A stretch of 64,000 bases of DNA, taken from assembly GCA_022496205.1 (NCBI GenBank), contig WTXD01000079.1, forward strand, positions 1-64,000, written 5' to 3'. Below the pieces are notes generated by a model. That model saw only the letters and a list, made by a program, of their open reading frames with translations. It ran no database searches and was not told the origin of the DNA. This document shows, one piece after another, positions 1-12,168 of the stretch. Position numbers and translations under genes: made by a program. Each line of letters opens with the position of its first letter. Positions within the stretch are counted from its first letter, which is position 1. The DNA is from Gloeopeniophorella convolvens. Taxonomy: Eukaryota > Basidiomycota > Agaricomycetes > Russulales.

Positions 1-1500
1 CAGATTAGAGAGAAGAGGTAGTTCTACACCGCCCCGATGCTAGGCCTAACTGACGAGTGTTTCCCTCCCTACTTCTCGGGGTCGAGGCTAAAAGAGGAGA
101 AAAGCCAAGGCTTGCTTCTCCGAACTGATCTCTGCCTTCGAGCCACCCGACGCTGAGCGCAACGCTTCCAAAGAGCATGGGTAGGGAGCTTGGATGATGC
201 CGAGCACGTACGTATGTGTGCATATACATATACCTTGCCACAACACTCTGAATCTCCTGCAGGTTAGCAGTGAACACAGAGAGGCTGCGTGAACCTAGTC
301 CTCAGACACATCTGTGGATATACGCGAGCAAGTCCTGGCTGTGTGGCTCGTTTGCACCGCTACCTTGCAATGTCTGTTAGTTTGCTCCTCACCCGGCTAT
401 GTTTCGGCAAGCCAACAGTAGAGGCGCGTTTATCTGAAGAGGAACGTACGTCTTAAGCGAATAGCTTGTAGTGGCCCAGGGCGCCTCGTGGAACGCCGGA
501 CGCGGACGATTATAGGTGCTAAGAAATGAGTGTTTACATACAAGGCATTTAGGAACCTTCCTTCCACTGGATGCTGCTCGCGCATTTTAGAGCTGAGCGT
601 CGACCTCATCGCGCTCATTCGCCTCGCCGTCGTCCCGCTCGACGCTACCCCCTCGACGTTGCTGATCCCCTCCCCCCGCGCCGCCGTCCTCACCCGGCTG
701 TTCCCCGGGTGGCGGAAGTTCTTCGTCGACAACGCCTCTATAGTTGAGAGCGCCCCAAGTGACCTTGAAACGCTGCGGCCTTCCTGCGCTGTCGAACGAG
801 TCCCCCTCGGCGCGCACCACGCCCGTCGGGGGTAAGGCGTACTTCAGCGCAAGGACCTCCCAATCGACGTCGGCTGATGGTCGGTGGCGATGTGGAAGAT
901 GATGCTCACCAGCAACAACAGCACGCTCCCGTTTGCAATCGTCCATCTCACTCCATCAACGAAATCTTGCAACGAGAATGGCAGGTCTCCAGACATGTGA
1001 GCATCTCAGCATCGTGGAGGGAAAGGTGGGGCGTACTGATCATACTTCGTAGGGATGCGTGGCCGTGTGTAGTGGAAGTAATGGTGGAGGTGATGGTAAG
1101 GAGAGAGAAGGGAGTCGGTGAGTCAAGAGTGCAGAGAGAATATATAAACGGGCGCTCTCCGCTCGCGTGCACGCACGAACATCTCAAACACGTCAATACA
1201 CCCTCTTCTCCTGGCTCTCTTCGCTCCGTCTCTAGATCACATGCTCTCCCAGAGAAGGGCACGGGCGGTAGCACCAACGACCGCCCGACACGAATCGAAA
1301 AGGGACGCATCACCAAACGTGTGAGAAAAAGGGCTGGCCAGCGCTGGCCAGACCTTGCATTCCTTGCAGTCCTTGCTTCCCTTTTTCGGAGTCGGCAAGC
1401 GCTGGCCAGATTCCGACTTTCGAAACTGACCTTGCGCGCGCTGTTTCCTCACCACAATGTATGTACATTCCTTGACTGATAATACAGCGCATGATTGAGT
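1..1500. other. Region without a recognisable gene
   Basis: I see no gene here that I can support. Open frames exist on both strands but they overlap each other and show no motif or consistent splice structure. Short repeats of the types ctggccag and ccttgca occur at 1330-1410, similar in style to sequence at 15380-15480 and 4730-4830, so part of this stretch is probably transposon end sequence. Confidence 0.4.
1306..1324 (+). repeat. 19-bp end motif shared with 15592-15610
   Basis: The sequence cgcatcaccaaacgtgtga occurs here and, inverted and identical, at 15592-15610. In both places the adjoining sequence carries ctggcc and ccttgca type short repeats. This looks like the terminus of a dispersed DNA transposon family. 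No partner end or target duplication was identified. Confidence 0.4.
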
Positions 1501-1525
1501 GATCTGCGCTCGCGAGGAGTCTTTG

Positions 1526-1552
1526 ACTTTCTGCATACCTTTCACACGCCGG
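1526..1552. repeat. Left terminal inverted repeat of the MULE element
   Basis: These 27 bases match 25 of 27 in inverted orientation with 4668-4694, on the far side of the transposase gene. Weaker similarity extends on both sides, with ccggtg inside and ctcgcgag outside. The outer end of the element and its target duplication could not be fixed. Confidence 0.6.
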
Positions 1553-1788
1553 AAAAGCGGACCGGTGCCCCCGCTCTCATTTCAAAGTCCGCTTTATTCC
1601 TTTCTTTTGCAACGCTTTTTTTGGCCTTGTATGTAATCACTATTACTTTACTAATGACTCAAATGCAATTACTATTGTGTCTTGAGTGTCTGTGTGGCAG
1701 GAAAGTTGAGGGAGGGGAAGGGGACGGACACAGTCCTCCTCCTCCTCCTTCTCCTCCTCGTCCCTCTCCATTGCCGTTGCTACCCGAA

Positions 1789-4462
1789 ATGACTACGAAT
1801 GACCCCACCATTGGTGCTTCTCTGGCGGACATCACACGTCACACAGGCCGAGCGCGCCGAGCCGACAGTCTGGAGACTTCCCGCCAACGGGGAAGCTTTA
1901 CATACGACTGGGAGAAGGGCGGGATGCATCTGGAATGGACAGATCTAGATGCATTCAAGGCCTGGCTCGCAGCCCAGGAGTACGAGAACGCCGTGGAATT
2001 CGTCTGCAGTCAAACCAAGCGCCCGGTCGACTCGGACAGCCCTAATTGGCTAGAACGCCGCACTTTCAAGTGTGCCCGGGAGGGATCGGGCGGCATCAAA
2101 CCTTATCAAAAGAAGCACGACTGGGCCAGGAAGATTCCCAGTAAACGGACAGGCTGCAGTGCAAGGATCACGATCAAACTTTATCCGCACGTCCAGACCG
2201 TGCTTGGCAAGTATGAAGCCAAGCACGACCACGACACTGGCGACGAGAATCTCATATTCACCCGAATCTCGGAGCCGGTGCGGGAGAAGATGACGACGAT
2301 GGTGCAGCTCGGAGTAGAGCCTAAAGCAATAGTGAGTCGCAACGCTTAATTCATTCATCTCGCTATTTTGACGGCTGCCCCACAGCTTAAGCATATTCGC
2401 GCGTCGACGAAACCGACGCAGCGCGATCATTATGTCACTATGCGCGACGTTACCCGCATCCGCCGTAGCATTGAGAGTGAGGAGATCCGACTCGATCAAA
2501 ACGATGCGATCTCGGTCAGCGTTTGGGTGGAGCAGCTCCGGCAAGATGGAGATCTAGTCTTCCTGAAGGATAGGATAGATCCTGTCCCAGGAGGATCTTT
2601 GCTAGATCAAAACACCTTTGTGCTCTGCATTCAAACAAGGTTCCAGCAATCTATGTTCAACCTATTGGCAAATGACTTCCTGGCTGTGGATGCTACCCAT
2701 AACACCACACAGTACTCTGGCCTACAGTTGTTTACACTGATGACCAGAGATCATTGGGGCCATGGTACGCTCCAATGTTCATTTCCGCTTAATTTCCGCT
2801 TAATTTTGCATCGACAGGTGTTCCCGTTGCCTGGATGCTGTCGTCCAGTGGCACTCAGGCAACGATACTCCACTTCCTCAATACAGTGAAGGCGTGGAAC
2901 CCGCCCGTCGCGCCAAAGATCGCAATGAGCGATCGCGATCAAGGGCAAATGAACGCGATCAAAATCGCGTACCCTGACTGCACTCTGCTACTCTGCTGGT
3001 GGCACGTCCTCCGCGCGATTAGGACACATTTCAATACAGCCGCATTCCCGGAGCTTTGGTCCATCATTCAGAAATGGGTGAGAACGACCGATCGCGATCA
3101 GTTCTATGTTTGGTGGGACCAAATCCGCACCGATCCCTCGGTGCCCGGGAGCATGGTGGCTTATCTGGATAGTAACTGGATGTCTGTCCTTCCTCTCTGG
3201 ACAGGATGGTCGAGATCTTCTCGCACGATCTTTCAAGAGAGCGATACTAATATGCTTATTGAGGCGTAAGTAGTATTATCGCGCTAAGATTGAGCGTAAT
3301 CGTGCAGATCTAATGTTTATCTATCTACAGATATCACCATGTCTTGAAATCTAAATGGCTAGAAGGGAAGCGCAACCGGCGGGTGGATCATCTGCTCCAT
3401 ACGCTACTGAAGGAGATGTTGCTGGAATACGAGAACCGTCACCGAAGCCAGGGGCTTGGTTTCAGCGGCCCCAATTTGGCTGAGTCTCGGCGCCAGGAGA
3501 TCGTAAAGCACGCCGCGGAAATGAAGGCCGATGTCCAACCATTGGACGACGGGCGGTATTACGTGCGATCCGCGTCAGATGCATCACACATGTATTATGT
3601 TGATGTCAATCGGGAAGCCTGCGACTGTTCAGACTGGCCGCGCATCCGATTCTGCAAGCACGTCGCTGCTGTTCAGCACTCAATCGGGGCAGGGCCAGCC
3701 CCCCTCCAAAAGCTCCCGAAGATCCCATCGCTGATGTCGATGATTGCGCCCGAGTCGCTTGACGACTGCTCCAAGGACGAATCACGGCGCATATTGGAGA
3801 ATGTAATCTCCAATTCCCAGGCAATGCTCAGTGACGGCAACGTGCCTTCATCTCCGGGGTCTGTCCGATCTCTTCGGACTATTGAGTCACATGTCCTAGC
3901 GTTTCGGGGCGCGGCAAGCTCGGCACTCCCAGCCAAGGAGCCTATTGCTCCAAATCAGGGTTCTGACTGGTCCGAGACCGTCGAGCGAATGGGAGCACCG
4001 ACAGCAAAGCCGCGCAAAAGGCCCCGACCCGACGACGCGGCCACTCAACCAGGAGCGAGGGAGCGCATCGGCGAGCTGAACCGCAAGGTGCCCCGCAACA
4101 AGAACACGGACCCATACGGCGGCGGCCAAGAATCGGGCAAAAACACGGCACCCGATGCGCAGTCAGTTGCCAACAATCTCGCTGCACGCGCCCGCGCAGC
4201 AAATCCGGATCTCCCTCCCCCTCCATCGCAGGCCAAGCGCCGCGGCCAAAAGCGAGCTGAAGCGACGCCAGTGCCGACGTCGTCCGCACCCCCGCCCCCT
4301 CCCCCGCCTCGGACCCCGCGCGTTCCAGCGCTCCCCGCCATGCCGTTTAATTCCCCCGCCCCAGTGACGTACAATTACTCATACGCACTAAGTCAGCTCC
4401 TTCCTTTGCGGCAGAATCCCTCCCCCTCCCTTCCTTACAACTATCCCCCTAGTACACAGTAG
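1789..4462 (+). CDS. MULE-family (Mutator-like) transposase with SWIM zinc finger, apparently intact
   Basis: Likely a cut-and-paste DNA transposase acting in the nucleus. Exons are 1789-2331, 2386-2764, 2818-3265 and 3331-4462. The three introns of 53-65 nt keep phase, giving 833 residues. The MULE DDE core is visible: first Asp in DATHNT (about 2690), second in MSDRDQ (about 2930), then CWWH, and the Glu in MLIEAYH across the third junction followed by LEGKRNRRVDHL. A SWIM finger (CDC...CKH) lies near 3620-3660. The N-terminal 180 residues resemble the basic Cys/His-poor DNA-binding part of this family. The last 250 residues are Pro/Ala-rich and disordered. I chose the ATG at 1789 because sequence upstream of it is a low-complexity cctcct tract. 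Inverted repeats at 1526-1552 and 4668-4694 flank it. No internal stop or frameshift was seen, so the copy may be autonomous. Confidence 0.88.
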
Positions 4463-4667
4463 ATACAGACTTGCAGCCAATAAAAATGTGATTTGTCACC
4501 CCGATTACATGTCGGAAAAAGCGTTTGTCATTACCATTACTCAGTGGAAGAAAAGCATTGTCATTTACATTACACATACAATAAAAAACCATCTATTATG
4601 TCAACCCTAGCTAACCCTAAACCTAAGGTACTTCGGGGAATGTGGGAAAACCACCGGGAACACCGGC

Positions 4668-4694
4668 CCGGCGTGTGAAAAGTATGCGGAAAGT
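4668..4694. repeat. Right terminal inverted repeat of the MULE element
   Basis: Inverted match (25/27) to 1526-1552. Sequence just inside (4600-4660) has two imperfect ccctaa units. Sequence outside (4730-4830) has ccttgca-type short repeats like those near 1350-1390. Confidence 0.6.
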
Positions 4695-4699
4695 ACGCA

Positions 4700-5239
4700 A
4701 CTCTCGCGAGGGCATGTTCTCGGCTCCCTGACATTGCAAGCCCTGGTTGTTGAGGTCAGACCTTGCTCTCCCTTGCAGTCCTCGTCTCCTCGAGTTTCCC
4801 TTGCATCCCCTGGTCACCTCAGCTTCACCATGCGTTCCCTGGTCAAATCTTGCATAACAATATCTTTAATTTACGGCTACTGCAATACACATTGCTTTTC
4901 TACCCTTGGCTATAGTGAGGAGTCCAATGCGCACTCGCGCATTGCTCGCATGCTCGCTGCAGGCGAGTCTGATGTTGCGATCGTGCGCGCGAGTTGTCTA
5001 GCAAGAAAAGCGAGTAGGGCCGAACGTCTTGCGGACGTACCATGTGGGGTATGCGTTCAGTTCGGGTCTTCGTCTACAGTCTGCGGTATGTGCGTCAGTG
5101 AGCACGAAATAAAGCCATCGTTGTGCACGCGCGGATGCACCGTTAGGGTTTTACATTCGATTGCGGTTCTTCAAGTGTTTGAGACTGCATTGCGTATGAG
5201 TGCACGATTCAGCAATCGTGATAGGTGAGCATACCAAAT
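4700..5239. other. Intergenic region, no gene seen
   Basis: No supportable coding sequence. A cluster of gcgag/ctcgc words at 4925-5010 can pair with itself. It may be part of the left end of the Plavaka-type element, but I could not define termini. Confidence 0.4.
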
Positions 5240-7205
5240 TTATTTGCGCTTTCCTCTAAGGACACGCTGACTGCCCTGCGGAGGTATCTGGGGCGGCTGT
5301 GGGTTGCCTCCGTTCGGTGTGGGCTCGTTGCTGGGGCCTGGAGGGTCGGTTGGCGGCTGTTGATATGATGGCAATTAGCAATGCTGCATCGCAACATGCA
5401 CATACTATGGTGACCGCTTACCAGCGGGCTGCCTCCTGTTCCCATTGTGCTGCTGCTAGAGACTGGCGCACCAGTGCCGCCTGGACCTGCGGCTCCGTTT
5501 GTCGGCATGACCGTGCTCGCGCTCCCATTTGTGGGGTTCTGGTCCGCACCCATTGGTGTTCCGGCCCCAGTCAGGGAGCCTGTACCTCCACCACCCACGG
5601 GAATGAGCAGTGAAGTTGGCCGGGGGTTGTGTATGTTCGTGCCTGTGCCCTGGCCAGCGATGGGGAGGGGCAGCAGGGACGCATCGGGGCCATGTTCTAG
5701 TAGACGTGACAACGAGCCACGGCCGAACCCTGCGCGGCGGCTTCGCACGGGGAACATTTCCCTGCACAAAGTCAGTTCAGTGCGTGCCCATTATTGTTGA
5801 TCCACCTACTCATTCCATTCTTCAAATGTCTCTTTCGCCCACGTTTCCATGCCGCGCATCTGGAATATCTTGAGGACGGCCATGAAGACAATAGCCTGTG
5901 CACCGGATCCTTCAGGTGACCTCCAATCGCTGCACGCACACAGGAACCAGTATGTCTGTGGCGTGCGACTGTGTAAGATGCTCAAATGACAGAAAAAAAA
6001 AAGGAGCAACTTACATGCATTGTCGCATAGGCAATTGTGGCCGGTGTAACTGTTTGCGGTTTTTTGCTATCTCCTTCGCCGCGCCGAACGTTGATGGCCC
6101 GATTGGCTGCAGCAGAAGATGGGCTTTGATAAATGTGGTGCCATGTCTGCGAGAGCGAGGCATGAGTATGATAGCTGGTGAGTGCATGAGACGTACCTTC
6201 TTGATGAGCTCGGAGCGGAATAAACCCTCATAAGGGTGGGCAGGATCTGGGTCTGCATGAAGGTACATGTAGGGTGTGGCCTGGTCTGCAGTCAACTCAA
6301 TGACACCGTCTTGAAACTTCCTGCATGTCCTAGAATGTGTCGTGGGGAAGCGTGAGCGTGGCTGTGAGTGATGAGGGTACATCCTTACCCTTCGGGATCC
6401 ATGCGGAATGTGTCCAAATGCTCGATGGGGCACAGCAGTTCACTGATGATGGAGTCGTTCCACCCACGCGTTTCCTCTTTGTTTGGGGAGATCAATACCT
6501 CTGGGCCTAGCGATTTGCCTGGGAATACGGCAACATATCCCAATCCAACCATTTTGAGCCCTTTGATGTCGTCTGAGCGTGCACCACTGACGACGCCAGC
6601 CATCTAAAAATATATACATTGAGTTGTATGAGTGTCTCGCTATGACAGCAGAGGGATGAGGTGTCACTCACATAGCATGCGAGCGCGACCATGCGGCCGG
6701 AACGTTCCTCGCCAAAGGTGATCAGCGTGTCCTTAACTGAAGGGACACGGTGACGCAAGATCTTGTACATTTGAAGGTGATGGGCACGGTCTTCTTCTTT
6801 TGTTCTATTGCTGCATGGTTGGGAAATATGTGAGCATGAGCGCATATATGGACAAAATCAATCCCTATTACTATGGATTGTTGACTTGGAGTTCCGAGTC
6901 CCCATCGTCTTCCATGTCGTCTTCATCTTCATCGTCTTTTCCCAGCGCGAGCGAAAAAATCCTGTTGAAGCTGACAAAGGGGTCTTCTGAACGCGCGATC
7001 CACCTAGCGGCGTGATGGTATGGCCCTATCGGGCCAGTAGGATACCTATGTGGGTGTTTTCATCCGCATATATTTTTGATTATGTGGGATACTCTGTGTA
7101 CCTTTTCTTGGGTTCTATCTTGTCAATTGCATCTGAGAGAGCAGTATTTGGGTGCCTCCTTCCATTTTGCTGTGGTTCTTCCTCAGGACTTGATCGGTCA
7201 GACAT
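5240..7205 (-). CDS. DUF6698-family protein, nine exons, intact
   Basis: Function unknown; DUF6698 proteins are numerous in Agaricomycetes. Exons (minus strand) are 7205-7102, 7045-6872, 6810-6672, 6603-6389, 6329-6197, 6146-6015, 5955-5810, 5761-5422 and 5356-5240. Every intron is 48-68 nt with GT-AG borders and all phases close, giving 499 residues. It starts MSDRSSPEEEP. An acidic stretch (DDEDEDDMEDD) follows, then the family core RSDDIKGLK, LLCP, a PYMYLHAD strand, PYEGLFRSELIKK and WHHIYQSPSS, then EEWNEEMFP. The tail is Gly/Ser/Pro-rich and ends in basic LRGKRK. Its start lies 292 bp downstream of the stop of the Plavaka transposase on the same strand, so it may be a passenger or accessory gene of that element. 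Family assignment is by recalled motif pattern; the exon model is seen directly in the sequence. Confidence 0.75.
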
Positions 7206-10200
7206 TGTCTATAGCAAGGAGAACTGAGGCATACGGAAGGGCAGATGTCATCAAGCCACCAACTGTACAGTAGAACAATTTCAAAGAGACTGAACCAAAT
7301 GGGGGCACACACCCGGATACTATGTCCCAACGCGAGGATGTGACAACGAAGGGTGATGCGAACACGGGATCGGCGGGCCGGAGTGCCCAGTGAGAATGAC
7401 AAGTTGTAATGAAAGTCACTATTTCATGCGCTTTTGTCCTACGCGCACGGAACATGTAGCGTTCTTTGCACACCTAAAGGTTAGGGACCATCTCTATTAG
7501 TAGGGAGCAAATCCCTCATATTCCTCGTCGTCCTCCTCAACAGCGTGAATATCATTGCATTCATCCTCTGGGTCGTCCTCCTCCTTGTCTGAGCCCAGAT
7601 CAATGAGAGCATCATCATCAAGGCCTTCGTCGATAATCAGCGGTGTGCCTTGCATCTGTAGGTTAGGTTCATCCTCGAGGTCAACCCAGATGTTGCTCTC
7701 GTGCGCGTTGTTGGCTGTGGGGACGTTATCGGAGCCTGAGAGGGCATTAGTAGTCTCTTGGGCCATACGGTCTATCGCTTTGCGGATAGCTGTGTGCCCA
7801 ATGCCCTGCCCAACAAAGCGCATAAACATGTCCCGGTCAGGGAACCTGGAGAAGTGGGATTAGAGCGCTGCGAATGTAGAGAACTAGGAAACTGTTTAAA
7901 ACTCACATGTTCACATACTGGTAGACCCAGTCCTTGCCCTCGTCATTCGGGCGCCTTCCGATTGAACCAGGGGGGAGCAAGTCGAGAGTATGGCCATGGG
8001 CAAAGGCTGGGATGAGGTGCACAGCGTGGATGACCTCTTGAGGGTCAAGGAAACCGAATGCGTCGTAGTTGGAGTCGTCCGAGGGCAGGAAGCCAATGCG
8101 AGGAAGGCGGCGCGCGGAAAACCCAGAGCGATGTGTCATATCACGGCCGTACCATCGCACCCAGAGAAACTCCATCCTGAGCGCTTGGTGTGCGTGCGTG
8201 CGTGATCCGCGGTGACGGATATATGCATGAAATATGCCAATAACACGTGCATACCAGTATGGGTGAGGATCACCCTGACCTTCGTCCTCATGCGCGAGCA
8301 CCATGATGTTGCATTGACGATCCACATTAATCGTGTCCTGGTCACGGCGCATGTCGTAGGTGGTGTAGTTGACACGCATGGTCTTGTGTGGGAACAGACG
8401 GTTGTTGGCAAACTGTATTGTGCTGCGCTCTTCATCTGTATACTCATGCTCATCACCGTCAAAGATTCTCCCTTCACATCGTGCGAGCAGATGATCTTGA
8501 AGGCGCGCGCGGAATTTCTGTGGCATGTCAGTAGACATCATAGCAACTGCGGGCCCTCTCACATGCACTGCTGGGTCCCCACGATGTTCTTGGAGCCATA
8601 TGATGAGGTTAAAATGGATGTTATTAGACTCGCCGATGTGATGATGATCGCGAGGGATTGTGGGAGGGAGTTCTTCGTCAGTGGTTGCGGCAGCAGGTGG
8701 TACAGCTCCAGCAGCTTGCCCAGTGAGGCGAGAATCAATGGTGTTCAGCACACGCTTGCGTTGTTCGTGTTGTGAGATCTGCTGAGTATAGTCATTCTTG
8801 TTGGTACGTGCATAGAACCGCTTGACACGGCGGTGTTCGAGCTCGCCCTACTCTGTTGTCAGCAAAGATAGGGAGGACATGTTTAGTAGCACTTACTGTT
8901 TGAGTGGAATAGTTGTCTGAGGGCCCAAACGTTCGAATAGAGGCTGGGTAATCACCAAGGCGATGGAACTTGTATGTATGATGCACCTTAAATTGCTTGT
9001 CCTTGGCGGGAGTTTTCTTCTTCTTGGCAGTGGCGGTGGTGGCGGTGACAGCAGTGGAAGCAGTGGTGGAAGCAGTGGTGGCAAGGGCAGTGGCAGGGGC
9101 GGCGGCAGTAGTGGTAGCAGTAGTAGTGGCGGTGGTGACAGTGGTGGTGATGGCATCTTGTGCCGGTTCGACTCCATGCGCAGGCTCCAGGGCAGCATCA
9201 GCAGGTGGAGGTGCATCTGCCACTTTCTTAGCTGCCATGCGAGCCTCCAGACGACCGCGTGCGGATATTTCGCGCCGCAACTCTACTGTTTTGTAGTCCT
9301 GACATATGGTGGCAGCGAATTTGCGCACCACTTTCCCCAATGCAGTAGTCACAGACTCAAAGACTGTGAGAGTCTGGTCTGTGTGTATGCGCAGCTTGGC
9401 ATACGTGTGCCATGTGGACATGACAAATAGCAGGTCTAGCACGATCTCGTTATGCGGACTGGGGAAAAGGCCTTCGAAGACAGGGATAGAGCACTGGAGA
9501 TACGTGAGTACCTGCTTGTCACCGGTAATATGTAGGACACCACCTGTAGGATGTCTTCGAAGTCCCGCGCAGCAATCTTCTTCAAATCCGCCACATTGGT
9601 GCCGAATCGACGTATTGTGCCCCTGCCAAACGTTGGGATTTGCCGGAATCTGAATAGAAGTCAACGTAAGACTATGCTAATTTGTAGAGACATACCTAGC
9701 ATTGAGCATTTGGATAGTGTCCCCACCACGCGCACAGAGCAAGCGCAACAGATGTATGAATGTGTTTTTCCATACACCCAGCTCAAATTCATGGAGTAAA
9801 TCTGGAACAAACATTGTGTAGAAGTTGAACCCATGCTCCAAAAAGAGTCGCGAGAATGTGCTCTGTGGGGTACATATAAATATACGGTCTCACCATGAGA
9901 AGAGCACTCACTTGGGCAGGCACCAATGATCCCAGCTCCAGAATACGCTGGACCCACGCAGATAAGATCTGAGCACCACGCTCTAAGATTTCTGCACGCG
10001 TTCATAAAACTCTATCCACGATGCGCACATCATCTTCCCGCGCCCTTGCGCGCCGCCGGCGCATGTCTGCCTTTGTACCCAGTGTGTAGATCTGAGACTT
10101 CTCCACATAGCAGCATGGACATGGATAATGTCCTAGGTTCTTGATACACGCGAGCAATGCCCTAAAATGATGTGCATGAGTCCACAGTGTCATAGCAAAC

Positions 10201-11601
10201 AAGAACATTTACATACTTCTTGGGATAGTCCGCGGAGTATGTGAAGAAACGTGGGTACACCCTACGGTATACCCCATCGGCACACATGAGTACGATGCCA
10301 TTGACATATGCGTCCATGAATTTGCCTTCAAGAATCAGTGCCCATACAGCCTGCATAAGGTCGCGCTTGAGAAGATTGAGAACTTCAGGCGTTGGTGGCC
10401 GGCCAAATGCCTTCTGATAGGACTCGGTCAACGTTTCAGGCAGCTGTGAGGATATCTCATTAAGGCACAAAGATGGAGGCACGCATACACTTACGTTTGG
10501 GATGTACGCTAGATGATGCGCCGCAAATGCAGTGGGCTTTGCCCGGACGTATTTGCTGAGGTTTCCAAAGTACAGGTAGATGGGCCATAGGCTGGCATTG
10601 CTGAAGCTCGTGAGATGGGTGGCATCGGACCAGAGGGATATGACCGCGACGCATGCCTCAAGCTGACATCCAAGCTCTTGTGAACGCATGCGCACCCTCT
10701 CGTGCTCCTCAAGGACCGCATCAGAGTTGTACAGCTCACTGTAGATTCGAACAGGGGGTGCAGTAGGATCGTTTGGATCCTGCCAGTGCTGCTGAAAAGG
10801 TGTCTGATGTAACTGTAGCCCAGTGATATCGCGCCACGCGCCTTTGGTGACCTCGAGGACCTCGCGGTAGAAAACGCCATCCACAACAAGCTCCGCAGAG
10901 GCACCTTCGTTCAAGGGTGCACCACCTGGAGACATGGTGAACTTCACAGAAGCCTTGAGCCATCCGTCCTTCGCATCGAGCTGCGTGCCCTCAGCAACAT
11001 TGTCTAAACGGCGCAACTCGCGCTGCGCGCTGAAAACCCGAAAGTCATCACGATTGAAGTCATCAGCAAGGATCACATCATTGACCAAGCGATCCAGGTC
11101 GGCGAGGGATTTTGTGTTACTGCCATAGAACCAGTGCATGAGCCGAAAGACAGAGACATTGATGAAGGGGGCCACAATGTTGTCGTTCACAGAGTCGAGC
11201 ACAGACGCGCCAAAACCAGCCCACCAACGCCGCGAGGCTGCAGACGTTGGGGCCCTTGACAAGGTTTTTGTGTCGCATAGATCATCCAAGGAAGTGTATT
11301 GCTCAGGATCATATGTCGGTGCTGTGGAGTAGACGCGATACACGCCGAAGTCATTGACCTCGGTTTTGCTGACTTCAAGCTCATCCGCTGCTGCATCACC
11401 AAAGGAGCCCTCATCAATTTCTGGGGGTGGCGGTGAAGGTTCAGGAGTGGGTGTGGGTGGACGCGGGGGGGTCGGTGGATGTGGAGGGAGGATGCATGCT
11501 GGCGCAGCACACGATGGCACAAAATCGACGTAGTGTGCAGGAAATTTGCAGCGATGGCCAGAGCGCGTTGAAGGCAACTCAAGGTGGGCAGTGGGGTCCA
11601 C

Positions 11602-12168
11602 TGTCACGATCTCAGCCCGCGGCTTCCGGGCCGGGCGAACCGACCCCGACGACCCTGTTGACGACTGCAGATGTCCGCGCCAACTTGGTGCGGTACGACC
11701 AGCAGCAGCAGGGACTGACGAGCATAGATGACCGGCTTCGACGCCTCGCCCTTGGACCGAGTTCTCCGCAGTCACGTGACCGAGCACGTGATGAGACTCG
11801 TGACCGGGCCTAGGCCATGACGCTGACGAAACGCGGATGACTCACTGCTGACTGATGGTGACGTCAGCTGAGTGAGCGTTCAGTCAGCATGTCTATTTAT
11901 AGCATGCTCCACTTGTACTCCGCGCTTCCTGACCCACATGAACCCGAACCAGTTGCTTAGTCAGTAGGTACCTTGTAGTATATAAGGACCTGCCAGTAGC
12001 GTCTTAGCTCCTTAGCTTTGACCTCCTGTAATATACTGGAGTTTCAGTGGCATCCTCTAGTGTGCTTGATCGCCACCCGACTTGCCCCATCGCTCTTCAT
12101 CCTCTACTGCGACCGCGAGGCTTAGGTCTTGCAAGTCCTTCGGCAGAACCCCTGCACAGCACGTGACA
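11602..12168 (+). mobile_element. Solo LTR (Ty3/gypsy-like) inside the Plavaka transposase
   Basis: Starts TGTCACGA and ends CGTGACA. The 5-bp duplication tccac sits at 11597-11601 and 12169-12173. Removing the LTR and one tccac restores the reading frame of the interrupted exon, which proves the boundaries. A TATA-like tatataag at 11979-11986 gives plus orientation. No internal retroelement sequence remains, so the element was lost by LTR-LTR recombination. Confidence 0.9.
11979..11986 (+). promoter_or_regulatory. TATA box of the solo LTR
   Basis: tatataag about 190 bases before the LTR end. This is the usual position of the Pol II promoter of an LTR retrotransposon, and the same word occurs in the other TGTCACGA-type LTR (47045-47052) and in the LTR at 31024-31508. 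Confidence 0.55.

Noticed and set aside
4604..4630. Telomere-like ccctaa words
   Set aside because: Only two imperfect units without an array; more likely part of the MULE end sequence.
8963..9430. Plus-strand Gly/Ser-rich open frame
   Set aside because: It is the complement of the Ala/Thr-rich linker in a well-supported Plavaka exon.
12057..12168. Apparent continuation of the Plavaka exon to a stop at 12057
   Set aside because: This sequence is LTR; the true exon stops at the target duplication and continues beyond 11602.
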